From the NCBI GenBank assembly GCA_023380935.1, contig JAMCST010000011.1, positions 1 through 64,000 on the forward strand: a stretch of 64,000 bases of DNA. The letters are read 5' to 3'. The stretch is from Patescibacteria group bacterium. GTDB taxonomy: Bacteria; Patescibacteriota; Microgenomatia; UBA1406; GWC2-37-13. The position numbers and the translations under genes are program-made. The notes under the pieces are model-generated. The model had not been told where the DNA came from. It ran no database searches and was given only the letters and a program-made list of their open reading frames with translations. This document shows positions 50,458 to 59,717 of the stretch, piece after piece. How positions within the stretch are numbered: the first letter of the stretch is position 1; each line of letters opens with the position of its first letter.

Positions 50458-52224
50458 CAACGCAGACAGGCTTTTTTCTACCTTTCTTAGTTGGCTGTTG
50501 AGATCAGCGATTAACCGGTCGTCGGCCGGATGGTCCGTCTCCCGTGAGGCGTGCACGATTTGTTCCTTAAGCGACAGACGCTTAATCTCATAGGCGTCCT
50601 TAAGTATTTCGTTGTCCTCGTCCCGGCTTTCACTCAAGGTGGCAAACAAAAACAATTCATTAATAACCGGTTCCAGCTCCGGCGGCAACTGACGACAAAA
50701 TGCCGGTGCGTCAAATTTTTCCGGATGGCGGTGACGCCAGTCGATAAACGCCTGCACGATTTTCCGGTGGGCCGGCAAGGAAAAATCGTCGACCGTCACC
50801 GCTGCAAAAACCGTATCGACCAGCACATATGGGTTATCCGACTGAAAAACCAGACTCAACAGATATTTGTCGAGGCTTAACTTGCGGTCGTCACGCGTCT
50901 TGGCCTTGGCGGGAAAGACCTCAGACAGAGATAGACTGGCCGACCGCGACCGCTGACGCATCAATGCCTCAAGGCTGTCGGTCGACACCTCCAACGCCTC
51001 GGCCAACTTACGCACGTAATGGGACTGAATCACCGGGTTGCGGATGTGATTTAGGTAAGGAACAATGGCGTCGGAGATCTTTTTCTTGTGGTAGGCGGTG
51101 TTTTCCGGATACTGTTTTCTGGCCGTATCGATGAGAAAATCATAAAAAGACACCGGGTGGTTGAAGGCACGCCTGAACTTGTCTTTGTCTTTTCTTACTG
51201 CCTCGTCGGGGTCTTTGGCAAAATCCAACTGAACCACACCGATCTCCATTCCGGTCGGTTCGGCAATCTGGATTGCCCGTTTCATCGCCTCAATTCCCGC
51301 CTGATCTGTATCCAGCGCCAGATTAATTTTCTCGGCGTAGCGTTTAAGAAAAAGTAGCTGTTCCTGGGTAACCGCCGCACCCTTGATGGCCACCACGTTC
51401 TCAAAACCATATTGGTATGGCACGATCATGTCAAATTCCCCTTCCACGATCAATACGGCGTTATTTTTTTTGATGGCTTCCTTGGCCAGATCAATGCCGA
51501 ACAACGTTTCCCGCTTGTGGTAAATCGGCGTTTCCGGGGTGTTGATATATTTCGGTCCGGTGCCTGTCCCCAACCACCGACCGGAAAAACCCACAATCTG
51601 ACCGCGGCTGTCCTTTAGGGGAAACACCAGCCGGCCGCGGAACCGGTCATAATAGCGTTGGCGGTCGTTCTTTGCCACCAACCCGGCCGCATAAGCTTCT
51701 TCCCGGCTAAAGCCCTTCTTGGTGAGGAAGCGGGTCAACGATTCCCACGATTGCGGCGCATAACCCAGACCGAATTTTTTGATGATCCCGGGCGTCAACT
51801 GCCGTTCGTTCACCAGATAGTTGTGACAATGTTTGCCAAAGCGCGTTTCCCAAAGAATGTACTGGAAATAATGGGCGGCCCAACCGTTGAGCGTAAATAA
51901 CCGTTCTCTGATTCTTTCCCGGTCTTCCTGGTATACGACCCGCTTAAGCTTCACTCCGACACGATCTGCCAGTTCCCGCAACGCTTCGCCGAAAGGAATG
52001 TTTTCCCACTTCATCATGAATTTTATGGCGTCGCCGCCCTCGCCGCATGAACCGAAACAGTGCCAAATCTGCCGTTCCGGAGAGACGATGAACGACGCGG
52101 TTTTTTCCTGATGAAAAGGACAGTTGGCTTTATAGTTTCTCCCGACTTTCTTTAAGGTGATGTATGACCCAATCAACTCCACGATGTCTGCCTTTTTTTT
52201 TACTTCCTCTATTTGGTTATCCAT
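50455..52224 (-). CDS. dnaG: DNA primase DnaG
   Basis: 589 residues that make RNA primers at the replication fork. The zinc-binding domain has C35, H38, C56 and C60, i.e. a CX3C pair (HCFGSCGEGGD) where most primases have CX2C. The catalytic core includes the Toprim motifs VEGEFD and LDTDQAG. A C-terminal helicase-interaction-like region follows. The start at 52224 (MDNQIEEVKKKADIVELIGS) is the family start; upstream reading is spurious. A TAAAAT box lies 8 bases before it. Confidence 0.96.
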   Translation of the reverse strand: MDNQIEEVKKKADIVELIGSYITLKKVGRNYKANCPFHQEKTASFIVSPERQIWHCFGSCGEGGDAIKFMMKWENIPFGEALRELADRVGVKLKRVVYQEDRERIRERLFTLNGWAAHYFQYILWETRFGKHCHNYLVNERQLTPGIIKKFGLGYAPQSWESLTRFLTKKGFSREEAYAAGLVAKNDRQRYYDRFRGRLVFPLKDSRGQIVGFSGRWLGTGTGPKYINTPETPIYHKRETLFGIDLAKEAIKKNNAVLIVEGEFDMIVPYQYGFENVVAIKGAAVTQEQLLFLKRYAEKINLALDTDQAGIEAMKRAIQIAEPTGMEIGVVQLDFAKDPDEAVRKDKDKFRRAFNHPVSFYDFLIDTARKQYPENTAYHKKKISDAIVPYLNHIRNPVIQSHYVRKLAEALEVSTDSLEALMRQRSRSASLSLSEVFPAKAKTRDDRKLSLDKYLLSLVFQSDNPYVLVDTVFAAVTVDDFSLPAHRKIVQAFIDWRHRHPEKFDAPAFCRQLPPELEPVINELFLFATLSESRDEDNEILKDAYEIKRLSLKEQIVHASRETDHPADDRLIADLNSQLRKVEKSLSAL

Positions 52225-52232
52225 TAAAGCAT

Positions 52233-52238
52233 ATTTTA
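52233..52238 (-). promoter_or_regulatory. -10 box for dnaG
   Basis: TAAAAT on the minus strand, 8 bases before the dnaG ATG at 52224, predicts a leaderless or near-leaderless mRNA. Confidence 0.5.
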
Positions 52239-52277
52239 CATAATTTTCCCTATCTTGTATTGCGTGACCAACTCGGT

Positions 52278-52283
52278 TATAAT
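52278..52283 (+). promoter_or_regulatory. -10 box for the PilM-like/LytR_C gene
   Basis: A consensus TATAAT ends 7 bases before the ATG at 52291 and overlaps a possible upstream ATG at 52282, so 52291 is taken as the start of a leaderless message. Confidence 0.6.
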
Positions 52284-52290
52284 GAATTTT

Positions 52291-53769
52291 ATGATGTTCC
52301 TCTTTATTGATAACCACGTGATCAAAGGCCTGGTTATCAAGAAAACCTTGCTGGGTCAATTCGAAACGAATTTTTTCCAGAAAACCTATCAGAGCGAATT
52401 GATCAATCAAGACGCCCTTTCCGTTGACATTCTCGCTTCGGCGATTAAGGAAATTGCTTCCCACAGCCAACTGAAAGGTCACCAGGAAAAAGAGGTCTAC
52501 CTGATCCTTCCCCATCGGGAAATGGTGTTTTTCCGTACCACCGTAGCCACCGATCTGACGCCGTCCACCGTCGTCCCTTTTCTCAAAGACAAGGCGCTCA
52601 CCCGGCTGAACATCGATCTGAACCAGTACGATTTCAACTACTCGATCAAAGAAAACGGACAAAATAAGGAACTGTTTTTCTACGGCATGGCCAAAACCAC
52701 CCTGCTTAACTACATTAACGCCCTGTCTTTGGTGGGGTTAAAGTTCGCGGGGTTGATTCCCGAGGCATTCGCCGATTTTTATTTGTTCGAAAAAACCCTC
52801 AGAAAAGACAAGCAGGAAAACATTCTGTTTCTTTCGTTCTCCGAATCCGGTCTAAACGGCTATCTGTACGACTCGCTTGGTTTGGTGGACAACAAACGCA
52901 TCGAACTCAAAGTCGATGAAACCGAAAACACCAGCGAGACGGTGTTAAAAAAACTCTCCGACGACTTTATTAAGGAAAACCGGAAAATCAACCGCTTAAT
53001 CCTGTCCGGCGTCAACTCGGAAAAAATCAGGCAGGATACTTTTACCAAAGCGGTAGGAATGTGGACCAACCCGTTAAAAAAAATTATCGAAAATTTTTAT
53101 CAGGATTACTTAAAAATGCTGGTCGGTCAAGACAACCAGCCGTTGCCGCTTTTGGCTTATGACGCCTGCTTCGGTGGCTTTATTTTTTACCGCGATAACA
53201 GAAACTGGATTAGCCATCAGAGCAAACCCGTCGGTAAAAAAAACTCCCACTATGATTTTGGACTCGGCTCGCCTAAAAAATTACCCGTTAAGGAGGCGTT
53301 TATTTTTATTGTTTCATTTGCCGTTTCCTTCGTTCTTTTTGTGTTGTTAACCAAGCCAAAAAACCAAAGCAGTCAACTGGCTTTCGCTTTCCCCCGTCTC
53401 AACCTGTTCCACCGCCAAGCTACGCCCACCCCGACGCCGTCGCCCATTACGCCTTCTCCCTCGCCCACCCCGGTAATTAACCGGGAAAGCCTTAAAATCA
53501 AAATCCTGAACGGATCGGGAACAAAAGGAAAAGCCGGAGAATTAAAAGAAATCCTCAAAGATAAGGGATACAGCGAAGTGGTCACCGACAACGCCGATAA
53601 CTTTGACTACCAAAACAGCGAGATCCATTATAAAAAAGACGAGAAAAATGCCGCCCTGCTGATGAAAAACGACCTCAAAGACGTAATCAACATCACCAAA
53701 CTCGTCCAGGCCAGCGACTCCCAGGAAACGGCCGATATTTCCATCGTTATCGGAGCCGACTTTAAATAA
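52291..53769 (+). CDS. PilM-like actin-fold protein fused to a LytR C-terminal domain
   Basis: 492 residues. Residues 1-320 resemble the PilM/HSP70-actin fold ([16 protein letters not shown] opening strand, [15 protein letters not shown], an internal [15 protein letters not shown] strand and ILSG), though the fold call is by pattern only. A membrane helix follows at 335-355, then a Pro/Thr/Ser linker (about 376-400), then a LytR_C domain ([20 protein letters not shown]). The actin-like part would be cytoplasmic and LytR_C outside, linking the inside to the wall. It is 8 bases upstream of prfB. Confidence 0.75.
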   Translation: MMFLFIDNHVIKGLVIKKTLLGQFETNFFQKTYQSELINQDALSVDILASAIKEIASHSQLKGHQEKEVYLILPHREMVFFRTTVATDLTPSTVVPFLKDKALTRLNIDLNQYDFNYSIKENGQNKELFFYGMAKTTLLNYINALSLVGLKFAGLIPEAFADFYLFEKTLRKDKQENILFLSFSESGLNGYLYDSLGLVDNKRIELKVDETENTSETVLKKLSDDFIKENRKINRLILSGVNSEKIRQDTFTKAVGMWTNPLKKIIENFYQDYLKMLVGQDNQPLPLLAYDACFGGFIFYRDNRNWISHQSKPVGKKNSHYDFGLGSPKKLPVKEAFIFIVSFAVSFVLFVLLTKPKNQSSQLAFAFPRLNLFHRQATPTPTPSPITPSPSPTPVINRESLKIKILNGSGTKGKAGELKEILKDKGYSEVVTDNADNFDYQNSEIHYKKDEKNAALLMKNDLKDVINITKLVQASDSQETADISIVIGADFK

Positions 53770-53777
53770 CCCCGGCT

Positions 53778-54791
53778 ATGGAAGACCAAAGAAAAGAGTT
53801 GGAGAAACGCATTAATAATCTGCAGGAAAAATTCGATCTCTCCGGCAAGAAATCCCAACTAAAAACGCTCGAACAGGCCACCTATCAACAGACGTTCTGG
53901 AACGACCAACAACAGGCTTCGCGCCAACTCAAGCAAATCGCCGAACTAAAAAAAGAGGTCGACGATTTTGAGATGATGCTGCTGCTTTTTGAAGACCGTC
54001 AGGATCGCGCCGCGGAGCCGTTGATCCACCGATTCGAGGTCGCAGTGTTTCTCTCCGGAGAGTACGATGCCGGCGACGCGATCTTGGCACTTCATGCCGG
54101 TCAGGGAGGCACCGAGGCAATGGACTGGACCGACATGTTAAGACGAATGTACACCCGCTACTGCGAAAAAAAGGGGTGGAGTTACGAAGAAATCGATCGG
54201 GTGGACGGCGATGAGGCGGGCGTCAAAAGCATCACCTTTAACGTCCGCGGCCGTTACGCCTACGGTTATCTGCAGGCCGAGGCCGGCGTCCACCGCCTGG
54301 TGCGCCAGTCGCCGTTCAACGCCAACAAACTACGCCAGACTTCATTTGCCCTGGTCGAAGTACTGCCCGATCTGGCCGAGCGGAAAATCGAGATCAAGGA
54401 AGAGGAGTTGGAGTGGCAGTTTTTTCGCAGCGGCGGCCACGGCGGCCAGAACGTCAACAAGGTCGCCACCGCGGTGCGCCTCACCCATAAACCCACCGGA
54501 ATTATCGTGTCCTGCCAGACCGAGCGTTACCAGGGACAAAATCGGGAAAACGCGCTGCGCCTGCTGCGCGCCAAGCTTTGGCAACTTGAGGAAGAAAAAA
54601 AACAAAAAACCATTGCCGGATTCAAAACCAATAAAATCGCCTCGTGGGGAAGACAGATCCGCTCCTACGTTCTCCATCCGTATAAACTGGTGAAGGATCT
54701 GCGCACCGACTTTCAATCTAATCAGGTCGAGGCGGTCCTCGACGGCGACCTGGATGGTTTTATCGAGGCCTACCTGAAGCTTAAAGCATAA
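53778..54791 (+). CDS. prfB: Peptide chain release factor 2
   Basis: 337 residues. The stop-codon recognition tripeptide SPF is in [15 protein letters not shown], and the peptidyl-tRNA hydrolysis motif GGQ is in [20 protein letters not shown] is close to the RF2 form GTEAQDW. The N-terminus starts directly at the coiled-coil region without the UGA-containing programmed frameshift found in many bacteria. Its presence shows that UGA is a stop codon here. Confidence 0.95.
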   Translation: MEDQRKELEKRINNLQEKFDLSGKKSQLKTLEQATYQQTFWNDQQQASRQLKQIAELKKEVDDFEMMLLLFEDRQDRAAEPLIHRFEVAVFLSGEYDAGDAILALHAGQGGTEAMDWTDMLRRMYTRYCEKKGWSYEEIDRVDGDEAGVKSITFNVRGRYAYGYLQAEAGVHRLVRQSPFNANKLRQTSFALVEVLPDLAERKIEIKEEELEWQFFRSGGHGGQNVNKVATAVRLTHKPTGIIVSCQTERYQGQNRENALRLLRAKLWQLEEEKKQKTIAGFKTNKIASWGRQIRSYVLHPYKLVKDLRTDFQSNQVEAVLDGDLDGFIEAYLKLKA

Positions 54792-54796
54792 AAACT

Positions 54797-54824
54797 TGTT
54801 TTTTCCTTTTTTTGATGTTATTCT
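54797..54824 (+). promoter_or_regulatory. Promoter upstream of the gene at 54833
   Basis: TTGTTT at 54797-54802, a 16-base spacer, and TATTCT at 54819-54824. The ATG follows 8 bases later, again a leaderless arrangement. It could drive the ftsEX-C39 cluster. Confidence 0.5.
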
Positions 54825-54832
54825 AATTCCAT

Positions 54833-55264
54833 ATGGAAAATCCAACCGTAATCCACCAGTTTGGTACTAACAACAACGCCGGCAAAAAGCCGCTACTGCT
54901 TTTAATTGCCGTTCTGGTACTGTCGGGCGTGGCCGGAACGCTGGTCGGGTATCTTTTCGGCCATGGGTCGGGCAACAAACCAACCAACGCCACCTCAACC
55001 ACCGCCGTGAAAAACGCCGCGGGGATTGCCGATAAAAAAACCTTCAAGGACAAGGCCGAGGGCATCCTGCACACCGGCGGCATCGACGGTGAGGGCAATT
55101 TTCATTTGGAACGGCCGGGCGGAGTTTCCCAAAATGTCTACCTGACTTCTTCCACGGTCGACCTGCAACCGTACGTTAACAAAAAAATCCGCGTCTGGGG
55201 CGTCACTTTTCAGGCACAAAAAGCGGGCTGGTTGATGGATGTCGGTTACGTTGAGGTCTTATAA
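54833..55264 (+). CDS. Hypothetical membrane-anchored protein
   Basis: 143 residues, unrecognised. One membrane helix at about 20-43 is preceded by a short polar tail and followed by a Thr/Ala-rich linker and a compact outside domain of about 85 residues (GILHTGGIDGEGNFHLERPG and later YVNKKIRVWGVTFQAQKAG). The fold looks like a small beta-barrel (OB-like), by pattern only. It is 5 bases upstream of ftsE, so it may act with the FtsEX complex. Confidence 0.65.
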   Translation: MENPTVIHQFGTNNNAGKKPLLLLIAVLVLSGVAGTLVGYLFGHGSGNKPTNATSTTAVKNAAGIADKKTFKDKAEGILHTGGIDGEGNFHLERPGGVSQNVYLTSSTVDLQPYVNKKIRVWGVTFQAQKAGWLMDVGYVEVL

Positions 55265-55269
55265 CAATC

Positions 55270-55947
55270 ATGATCCAGTTCGATAATGTCGCTAAACAGT
55301 TCCCTTTGGGTAACGCCGCTCTTGCCAATCTGACTTTTACCATTCCCGATAACGATTTCGTCTTTTTGGTCGGGCCGTCCGGCGCCGGCAAAACGACCAT
55401 ACTGAAATTGATTTTGCGGGAGCTTATTCCCAATTCGGGCACAATTAAAGTGGACGATTTTGTCTTGACCGACAAACGGTTCCGCCGGGTGGAAAAGTTA
55501 AGGGAGAAGATCGGAGTGGTTTTCCAAGACTTCAAAATCTTGCCCGACAAAAACATTTGGGAAAACGTTGCCTTAGGCATGCAGATTATCAACGCGCCGG
55601 CCAACGCCATAAAAATCGCGGTCAAAGAGGCGCTGCGTCTGGTGAATCTGACCGGCAAAGAGGCGTTTTTTCCGGTGCAACTGTCGGCCGGCGAACTGCA
55701 GCGGGCGGCGATCGCCCGGGCGATCTGCGGCAACCGCCATATTATTCTCGCCGATGAACCCACCGGCAACCTCGACCCCAACACCACCTGGGAAATCATG
55801 AAAATCTTCCGCAAGTTCGAAGGCAAAAAAACCATCATTATTGCCACCCACAACACCGATATTGTCAACAGTCTAAACAAACGCGTCTTGACTATAAAAA
55901 ATGGTAAACTGGTGAAAGACACCCAAAAAGGCAAATATGAACTATGA
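55270..55947 (+). CDS. ftsE: Cell division ATP-binding protein FtsE
   Basis: 225 residues. Walker A GPSGAGKT (35-42), Q-loop VVFQDFKILP, signature LSAGELQRAAIAR (the second Gly of LSGGE is Ala), Walker [10 protein letters not shown], and the switch histidine in IIATHN. FtsE powers FtsX to switch on a wall hydrolase at division. Its stop overlaps the ftsX start by 4 bases. Confidence 0.94.
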   Translation: MIQFDNVAKQFPLGNAALANLTFTIPDNDFVFLVGPSGAGKTTILKLILRELIPNSGTIKVDDFVLTDKRFRRVEKLREKIGVVFQDFKILPDKNIWENVALGMQIINAPANAIKIAVKEALRLVNLTGKEAFFPVQLSAGELQRAAIARAICGNRHIILADEPTGNLDPNTTWEIMKIFRKFEGKKTIIIATHNTDIVNSLNKRVLTIKNGKLVKDTQKGKYEL

Positions 55948-56837
55948 AAAGCATTTTAACGTCAATCCGGCGCACTCCGTATCAATCGACCGCCGCGTTT
56001 TTAGTGCTGTTTCTTAATTTGTTTTTAACCATCAGCATCGTTTTTTCCTTAAGTTTTCTATACGGGCTGCTTGGTTATGTGGAAACCCGACCCCAGGTGA
56101 CCGTTTATTTCCAAACCCAAGTATCGCCCACCGACATCGGCAAGATCCGCGACGACCTGATTAATTCGCAAAAAACCATTTCCGTCAAGTACATCTCCCA
56201 AGAAGACGCCTTTAAAACCTATCAACAACTGAACAAAGACAATCCGCTGCTGCTCGAGATGGTCTCGGCCAACATCTTCCCGGCTTCGTTGGAAATCAAC
56301 GCCAAAAAGCCGGAGTTCCTCCCGGAGATCGCCGCCTTCCTGAAGAAGCAACCCGGCATCGACGAGGTGGTGTTCCAAAAAACCATCATCGACCGGCTCC
56401 TTACGCTCACCGGCGTTATCAAAAAAAGCGCCCTGGCGATGTGCCTTTTACTAATTATCACCACGGTCTTCATTCTTCTGACCATTACCCATTTCAAAAT
56501 TGCCCTGCGCCGGGAAGAGATTGAGTTATGGCGTCTGCTGGGCGCCAGCGGCAACTACATCAAAATGCCGTTTATCAAAGAGGGGCTGTTCTTCGGCTTT
56601 ACCGCAGCGACCACCGCCTTCCTGGTGTTTTTGGCCATCCTGCTTTATCTCAATCCGTTCATTTCCTCTTATCTGCGCGGGTCGGGCAACCTTGTTATCA
56701 GCATCAGTTCCTACCAACTGGCGGTCTGGCCGCTTAACGGAGCGTTCCTTGCGGCAATTTACGGGTTGACCGGAACATTCGGCATGCTGCTTTCCGTTAT
56801 CGCTACCGTGATTGCGTCGCAAAAATATATTAAATAA
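55944..56837 (+). CDS. ftsX: Cell division protein FtsX
   Basis: 297 residues. TM1 near residues 18-45 is followed by an extracellular loop of about 110 residues (ETRPQVTVYFQTQVSPTDIG and PASLEINAKKPEF), then three helices. This is the FtsX topology. The loop is the docking site for the coiled-coil hydrolase, here most likely the downstream C39 protein. Confidence 0.92.
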   Translation: MKSILTSIRRTPYQSTAAFLVLFLNLFLTISIVFSLSFLYGLLGYVETRPQVTVYFQTQVSPTDIGKIRDDLINSQKTISVKYISQEDAFKTYQQLNKDNPLLLEMVSANIFPASLEINAKKPEFLPEIAAFLKKQPGIDEVVFQKTIIDRLLTLTGVIKKSALAMCLLLIITTVFILLTITHFKIALRREEIELWRLLGASGNYIKMPFIKEGLFFGFTAATTAFLVFLAILLYLNPFISSYLRGSGNLVISISSYQLAVWPLNGAFLAAIYGLTGTFGMLLSVIATVIASQKYIK

Positions 56838-56853
56838 TTCCTGCGCGAGAACC

Positions 56854-58029
56854 ATGGCAAGATTACTATGGCTGATTGCCTTAACGACTTGGTTCCTGAT
56901 CAAGGCGCCGGTTTATGCTCAAAACAGCGCGAGCCGGACCGACCTGGAGAACAAAATCCAAGAGTACCAACAAAAACTGGGCGAAATCGGACAACAGAAA
57001 AACACCCTGTCCTCACAAATTCAATACATGGATACCCAAATTTACTTAACCGGGTTGAAGATTCAGGAAACCGAAGCGAAGATCGCCTCCACCCAAAAAG
57101 AGATTGATCTGCTGACCAGCAAGATCGAGGGGCTGGACCAGTCGCTTACCTACCTGTCAAAACTGCTGTTGCAGCGGATCGTGATCGGATACAAACAACG
57201 GCAGGTCTCGTTTCTCTCTCTCTTACTTGACAGCGGCAACGCCCAGGAACTGTTGACCAAACTCAAGTACTTCAAAACCACCCAGGAAGATAACCAAAAA
57301 ACCCTGATCCGCGTCCAGGAAACCAAGCTGAACTTTGAGGAGCAGAAAAAACTGCGCGAGCAGAAGAAAGTTGAGCTGGACCAGTTGAGCCAAACCCTGG
57401 AGGAGCAAAAGATTACACTCGACTCGCAGAAAAAGCAAAAACAAAAACTGCTGGCCGATACCCAGAACGACGAGGCCACCTACCAACGCTTGCTGGCCAA
57501 TGCCGAGGCCCAACTTCAGGCCTTCAAATCCTTTGTCCAAGGCTCAGGTGTAGGCGTTATTTCCGCCAACCAGCTGGGAACCGGATCGGACGGCAACTAC
57601 TACTCACAACGCGACGAGCGGTGGGCCTATAAGACAATCGGGTACAGTAATGAAAACGTCCTTGACGTTGGTTGTTTGCTGACTTCGATCAGTATGGTGG
57701 CCAAAAAGAACGGGCAGAATGTTACGCCGCTGGATATCGCGGCAGACACATCGCGTTTCTGGGCGAATACCGCCTGGATGAACTATCCCTGGCCCGGTGT
57801 CGCCGGTAAATCAATGGTTCAGGTGAACGATATTGATTCAGAATTAAACAGCGGCAATTATGTGATTGCTGGAGTTATGATAAACAACTGTAATTATGGC
57901 GGCAATCACTATGTCGTATTGACGAAGAAAGACGGAGACGATTATATAATGCACGATCCAATCTATGGGCCGGATATTAAATTCCATCAATATTACTCAA
58001 CCATCTGTTCCGCCGCCACCTTTAAGTAA
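56854..58029 (+). CDS. FtsEX-associated hydrolase: coiled coil plus C39-like peptidase
   Basis: 391 residues. A signal peptide (1-23, ending VYAQ) is followed by a long coiled coil (27-235, Gln/Lys/Glu rich) of the CwlO/PcsB/EnvC type, a short linker, and a C39_2-like cysteine peptidase domain. Its likely catalytic residues are C274 (DVGCLLTS), H352 (NHYVVL) and D368 (HDPIYG). In known FtsEX partners the C-terminal domain is NlpC/P60, CHAP or M23, so C39 is unusual. The start at 56854 gives a proper signal peptide. Confidence 0.87.
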   Translation: MARLLWLIALTTWFLIKAPVYAQNSASRTDLENKIQEYQQKLGEIGQQKNTLSSQIQYMDTQIYLTGLKIQETEAKIASTQKEIDLLTSKIEGLDQSLTYLSKLLLQRIVIGYKQRQVSFLSLLLDSGNAQELLTKLKYFKTTQEDNQKTLIRVQETKLNFEEQKKLREQKKVELDQLSQTLEEQKITLDSQKKQKQKLLADTQNDEATYQRLLANAEAQLQAFKSFVQGSGVGVISANQLGTGSDGNYYSQRDERWAYKTIGYSNENVLDVGCLLTSISMVAKKNGQNVTPLDIAADTSRFWANTAWMNYPWPGVAGKSMVQVNDIDSELNSGNYVIAGVMINNCNYGGNHYVVLTKKDGDDYIMHDPIYGPDIKFHQYYSTICSAATFK

Positions 58030-58030
58030 A

Positions 58031-58044
58031 TTGTGGTCTATAGT
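58031..58044 (+). promoter_or_regulatory. Candidate operator shared with 49283-49296
   Basis: TTGTGGTCTATAGT lies just before the -35 of the LTD promoter. Together with two more bases the core GGTCTATAGTCC is nearly palindromic. It is identical to the sequence before the XRE gene. Confidence 0.3.
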
Positions 58045-58047
58045 CCG

Positions 58048-58076
58048 TTGACACGACAAGCATAATGCGTCATGAT
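58048..58076 (+). promoter_or_regulatory. Promoter of the LTD-VanZ-CAP operon
   Basis: TTGACA (58048-58053), a 17-base spacer and CATGAT (58071-58076), then 7 bases to the ATG at 58084. The -35 is consensus. The sequence CATGAT CTGA ATCATG over 58071-58086 is a perfect 6-bp inverted repeat spanning -10 and start codon, a possible repressor site or translation-blocking hairpin. Confidence 0.6.
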
Positions 58077-58083
58077 CTGAATC

Positions 58084-59322
58084 ATGATGACGCGGGTCAG
58101 GATTGGGTTGGCGATTACCCTTGCCTGTTTATTATTATTCCCGGTTGCGGTCTCGGCGAATCTCTGGATTAATGAGATCTATCCGGCGCCCAGTAGTGGC
58201 GACTGGGAATGGGTGGAGCTATATAACGACCAGATAGACGCACTTAGTCTCCAGTCGTACACCGTCACCGACCTGGCCGGCAACAAACTTAAATTTGACT
58301 CGGCGACGCCTTTACCCGGCGGCGGCTACACGCTGGCCAGCGCCTCAAGCGTTTTAAACAACAGCGGCGACACGGTTTTCCTGAAAGACCCCGCCGGCCA
58401 GACTGTGGATGTTGCCACCTATTCCGCCGGCCTGACTGCCGATCAAACCGTGGCCCGCTGCCCGGACGGCAACGGAATCTGGCAAACGGTTAGTTTACCA
58501 ACCAAAAACTCGAGCAACGCCCCGGCCTGCCTGGCGCTCACTCCAACCGCCACGCCCATACCCAGTCCAACCAACCCACCACCGACAGTTACAGCGACGC
58601 CGGCCGATCCGACCGTGCCGCCGCCCAGTGCCACCGCGACACCCGTCGACAATATCTACCTTTCCGAAGTGATGGTTAACCCGGACGCCGGCGGACCCGA
58701 ATGGGTGGAGCTTTATAACGCCAACCCGACCAGCGTCACCCTGAATAATTGGTATATTGACGACGCCGAGAACGGCGGCGCCTCACCCAAGTCTTTCACC
58801 TTAACGTTAAACCCGCAGGACTATGCCTCGTTTACCCTAACCAGCAGCATGTTCAATAACGACGGCGATGCCGTGCGTCTGCTGGACCAGAACAAAACCG
58901 TCAGAGACAGTTTCGAGTACCAGACGACGGAAAAAGGCCTGACCATTGGCCGAGCCGCTATCAACGACGACAACTTCTGCCTGATGACGCCCAGTCGCGA
59001 TCAGAACAACGCAGCCTGTTTGCGTCCTACCGCCGCCGCTTCATCCCCGGCGGCGACCAGTCCCAAACCATCTATCTCCCAATTACCGACCGCCAAGCCA
59101 GCCAACCCGGCGCGCGCCTTTCCCGCCAGACCCAAAACCACGACAGCGCCGTTAGTCGCCGGCGCGACCGTCAAACCCACCACGCCGCCTTTGGTGTTGG
59201 GCGCCAGCGATGCGTCATCGCCGGACAACACCAGCCTCAGACTCAACCGGAGTTTGTCGCTTTGCTCCTTTACCTACGCCGTTTTGACTATCGTATCGAT
59301 ATTCATTAAAATAGGAGGATGA
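58084..59322 (+). CDS. Secreted protein with two lamin-tail domains
   Basis: 412 residues. Signal peptide (about 1-26), LTD 1 (about 27-135, ANLWINEIYPAPSSGDWEW then VELYN), a Thr/Pro linker (about 155-190), LTD 2 (about 192-310, NIYLSEVMVNPDAGGPEWVE), a Pro/Ala/Thr-rich region and a C-terminal hydrophobic helix. The LTD is an Ig-like fold found in bacterial surface proteins, often with nucleases; no enzyme domain is present here. It is probably anchored to the cell surface. Confidence 0.88.
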   Translation: MMTRVRIGLAITLACLLLFPVAVSANLWINEIYPAPSSGDWEWVELYNDQIDALSLQSYTVTDLAGNKLKFDSATPLPGGGYTLASASSVLNNSGDTVFLKDPAGQTVDVATYSAGLTADQTVARCPDGNGIWQTVSLPTKNSSNAPACLALTPTATPIPSPTNPPPTVTATPADPTVPPPSATATPVDNIYLSEVMVNPDAGGPEWVELYNANPTSVTLNNWYIDDAENGGASPKSFTLTLNPQDYASFTLTSSMFNNDGDAVRLLDQNKTVRDSFEYQTTEKGLTIGRAAINDDNFCLMTPSRDQNNAACLRPTAAASSPAATSPKPSISQLPTAKPANPARAFPARPKTTTAPLVAGATVKPTTPPLVLGASDASSPDNTSLRLNRSLSLCSFTYAVLTIVSIFIKIGG

Positions 59323-59717
59323 AGAAATGGACAAACACCTGGATGGGGCGCTGGGGACCGACCTTAATCTGGATGGGCCTGATTTTCATACTGTCCAGCC
59401 GCCAACGCATCACCGTCAGCCACACCTACGCGGTTAATTTCCTTGTTTTCAAAACCCTGCACGTGATCGAATACGCTATCTTATATACCTTAATGGCCCG
59501 CTCGATGGTTTTATCCAGAAAACGACCCGCTCACGATGCGCTTCTGATCGCCTTTATACTTACCCTCATTTACGCGGTCAGCGACGAATTCCACCAGACC
59601 CTTGTTCTCAGCCGCGAGGGCACGCCGCGCGACGTATTGATTGATACGGTCGGAATCACTATAATGTATGTGTTTATTAAAACCCAGGCGCGACGGTTGA
59701 AGAAAATCCTTGTATGA
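59319..59717 (+). CDS. VanZ-family membrane protein
   Basis: 132 residues with four helices. The family core SDEFHQ...GTPRDVLIDTVG is present. VanZ proteins are linked to glycopeptide resistance and surface functions, but the biochemical role is not established. The ATG sits in an ATGA overlap with the LTD gene and follows AGGAGG immediately. Its end overlaps the CAP gene by 4 bases. Confidence 0.88.
   Translation: MKKWTNTWMGRWGPTLIWMGLIFILSSRQRITVSHTYAVNFLVFKTLHVIEYAILYTLMARSMVLSRKRPAHDALLIAFILTLIYAVSDEFHQTLVLSREGTPRDVLIDTVGITIMYVFIKTQARRLKKILV

Noticed and set aside
52225-52662. 146-residue N-terminal extension of DnaG
   Set aside because: It lies opposite the PilM-like gene, contains no primase sequence, and the family start MDNQIEEVK is at 52224 with a -10 box nearby.
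53778-53860. Programmed frameshift in prfB
   Set aside because: The frame is continuous from ATG to stop with a normal N-terminal coiled coil; no in-frame UGA site is present.
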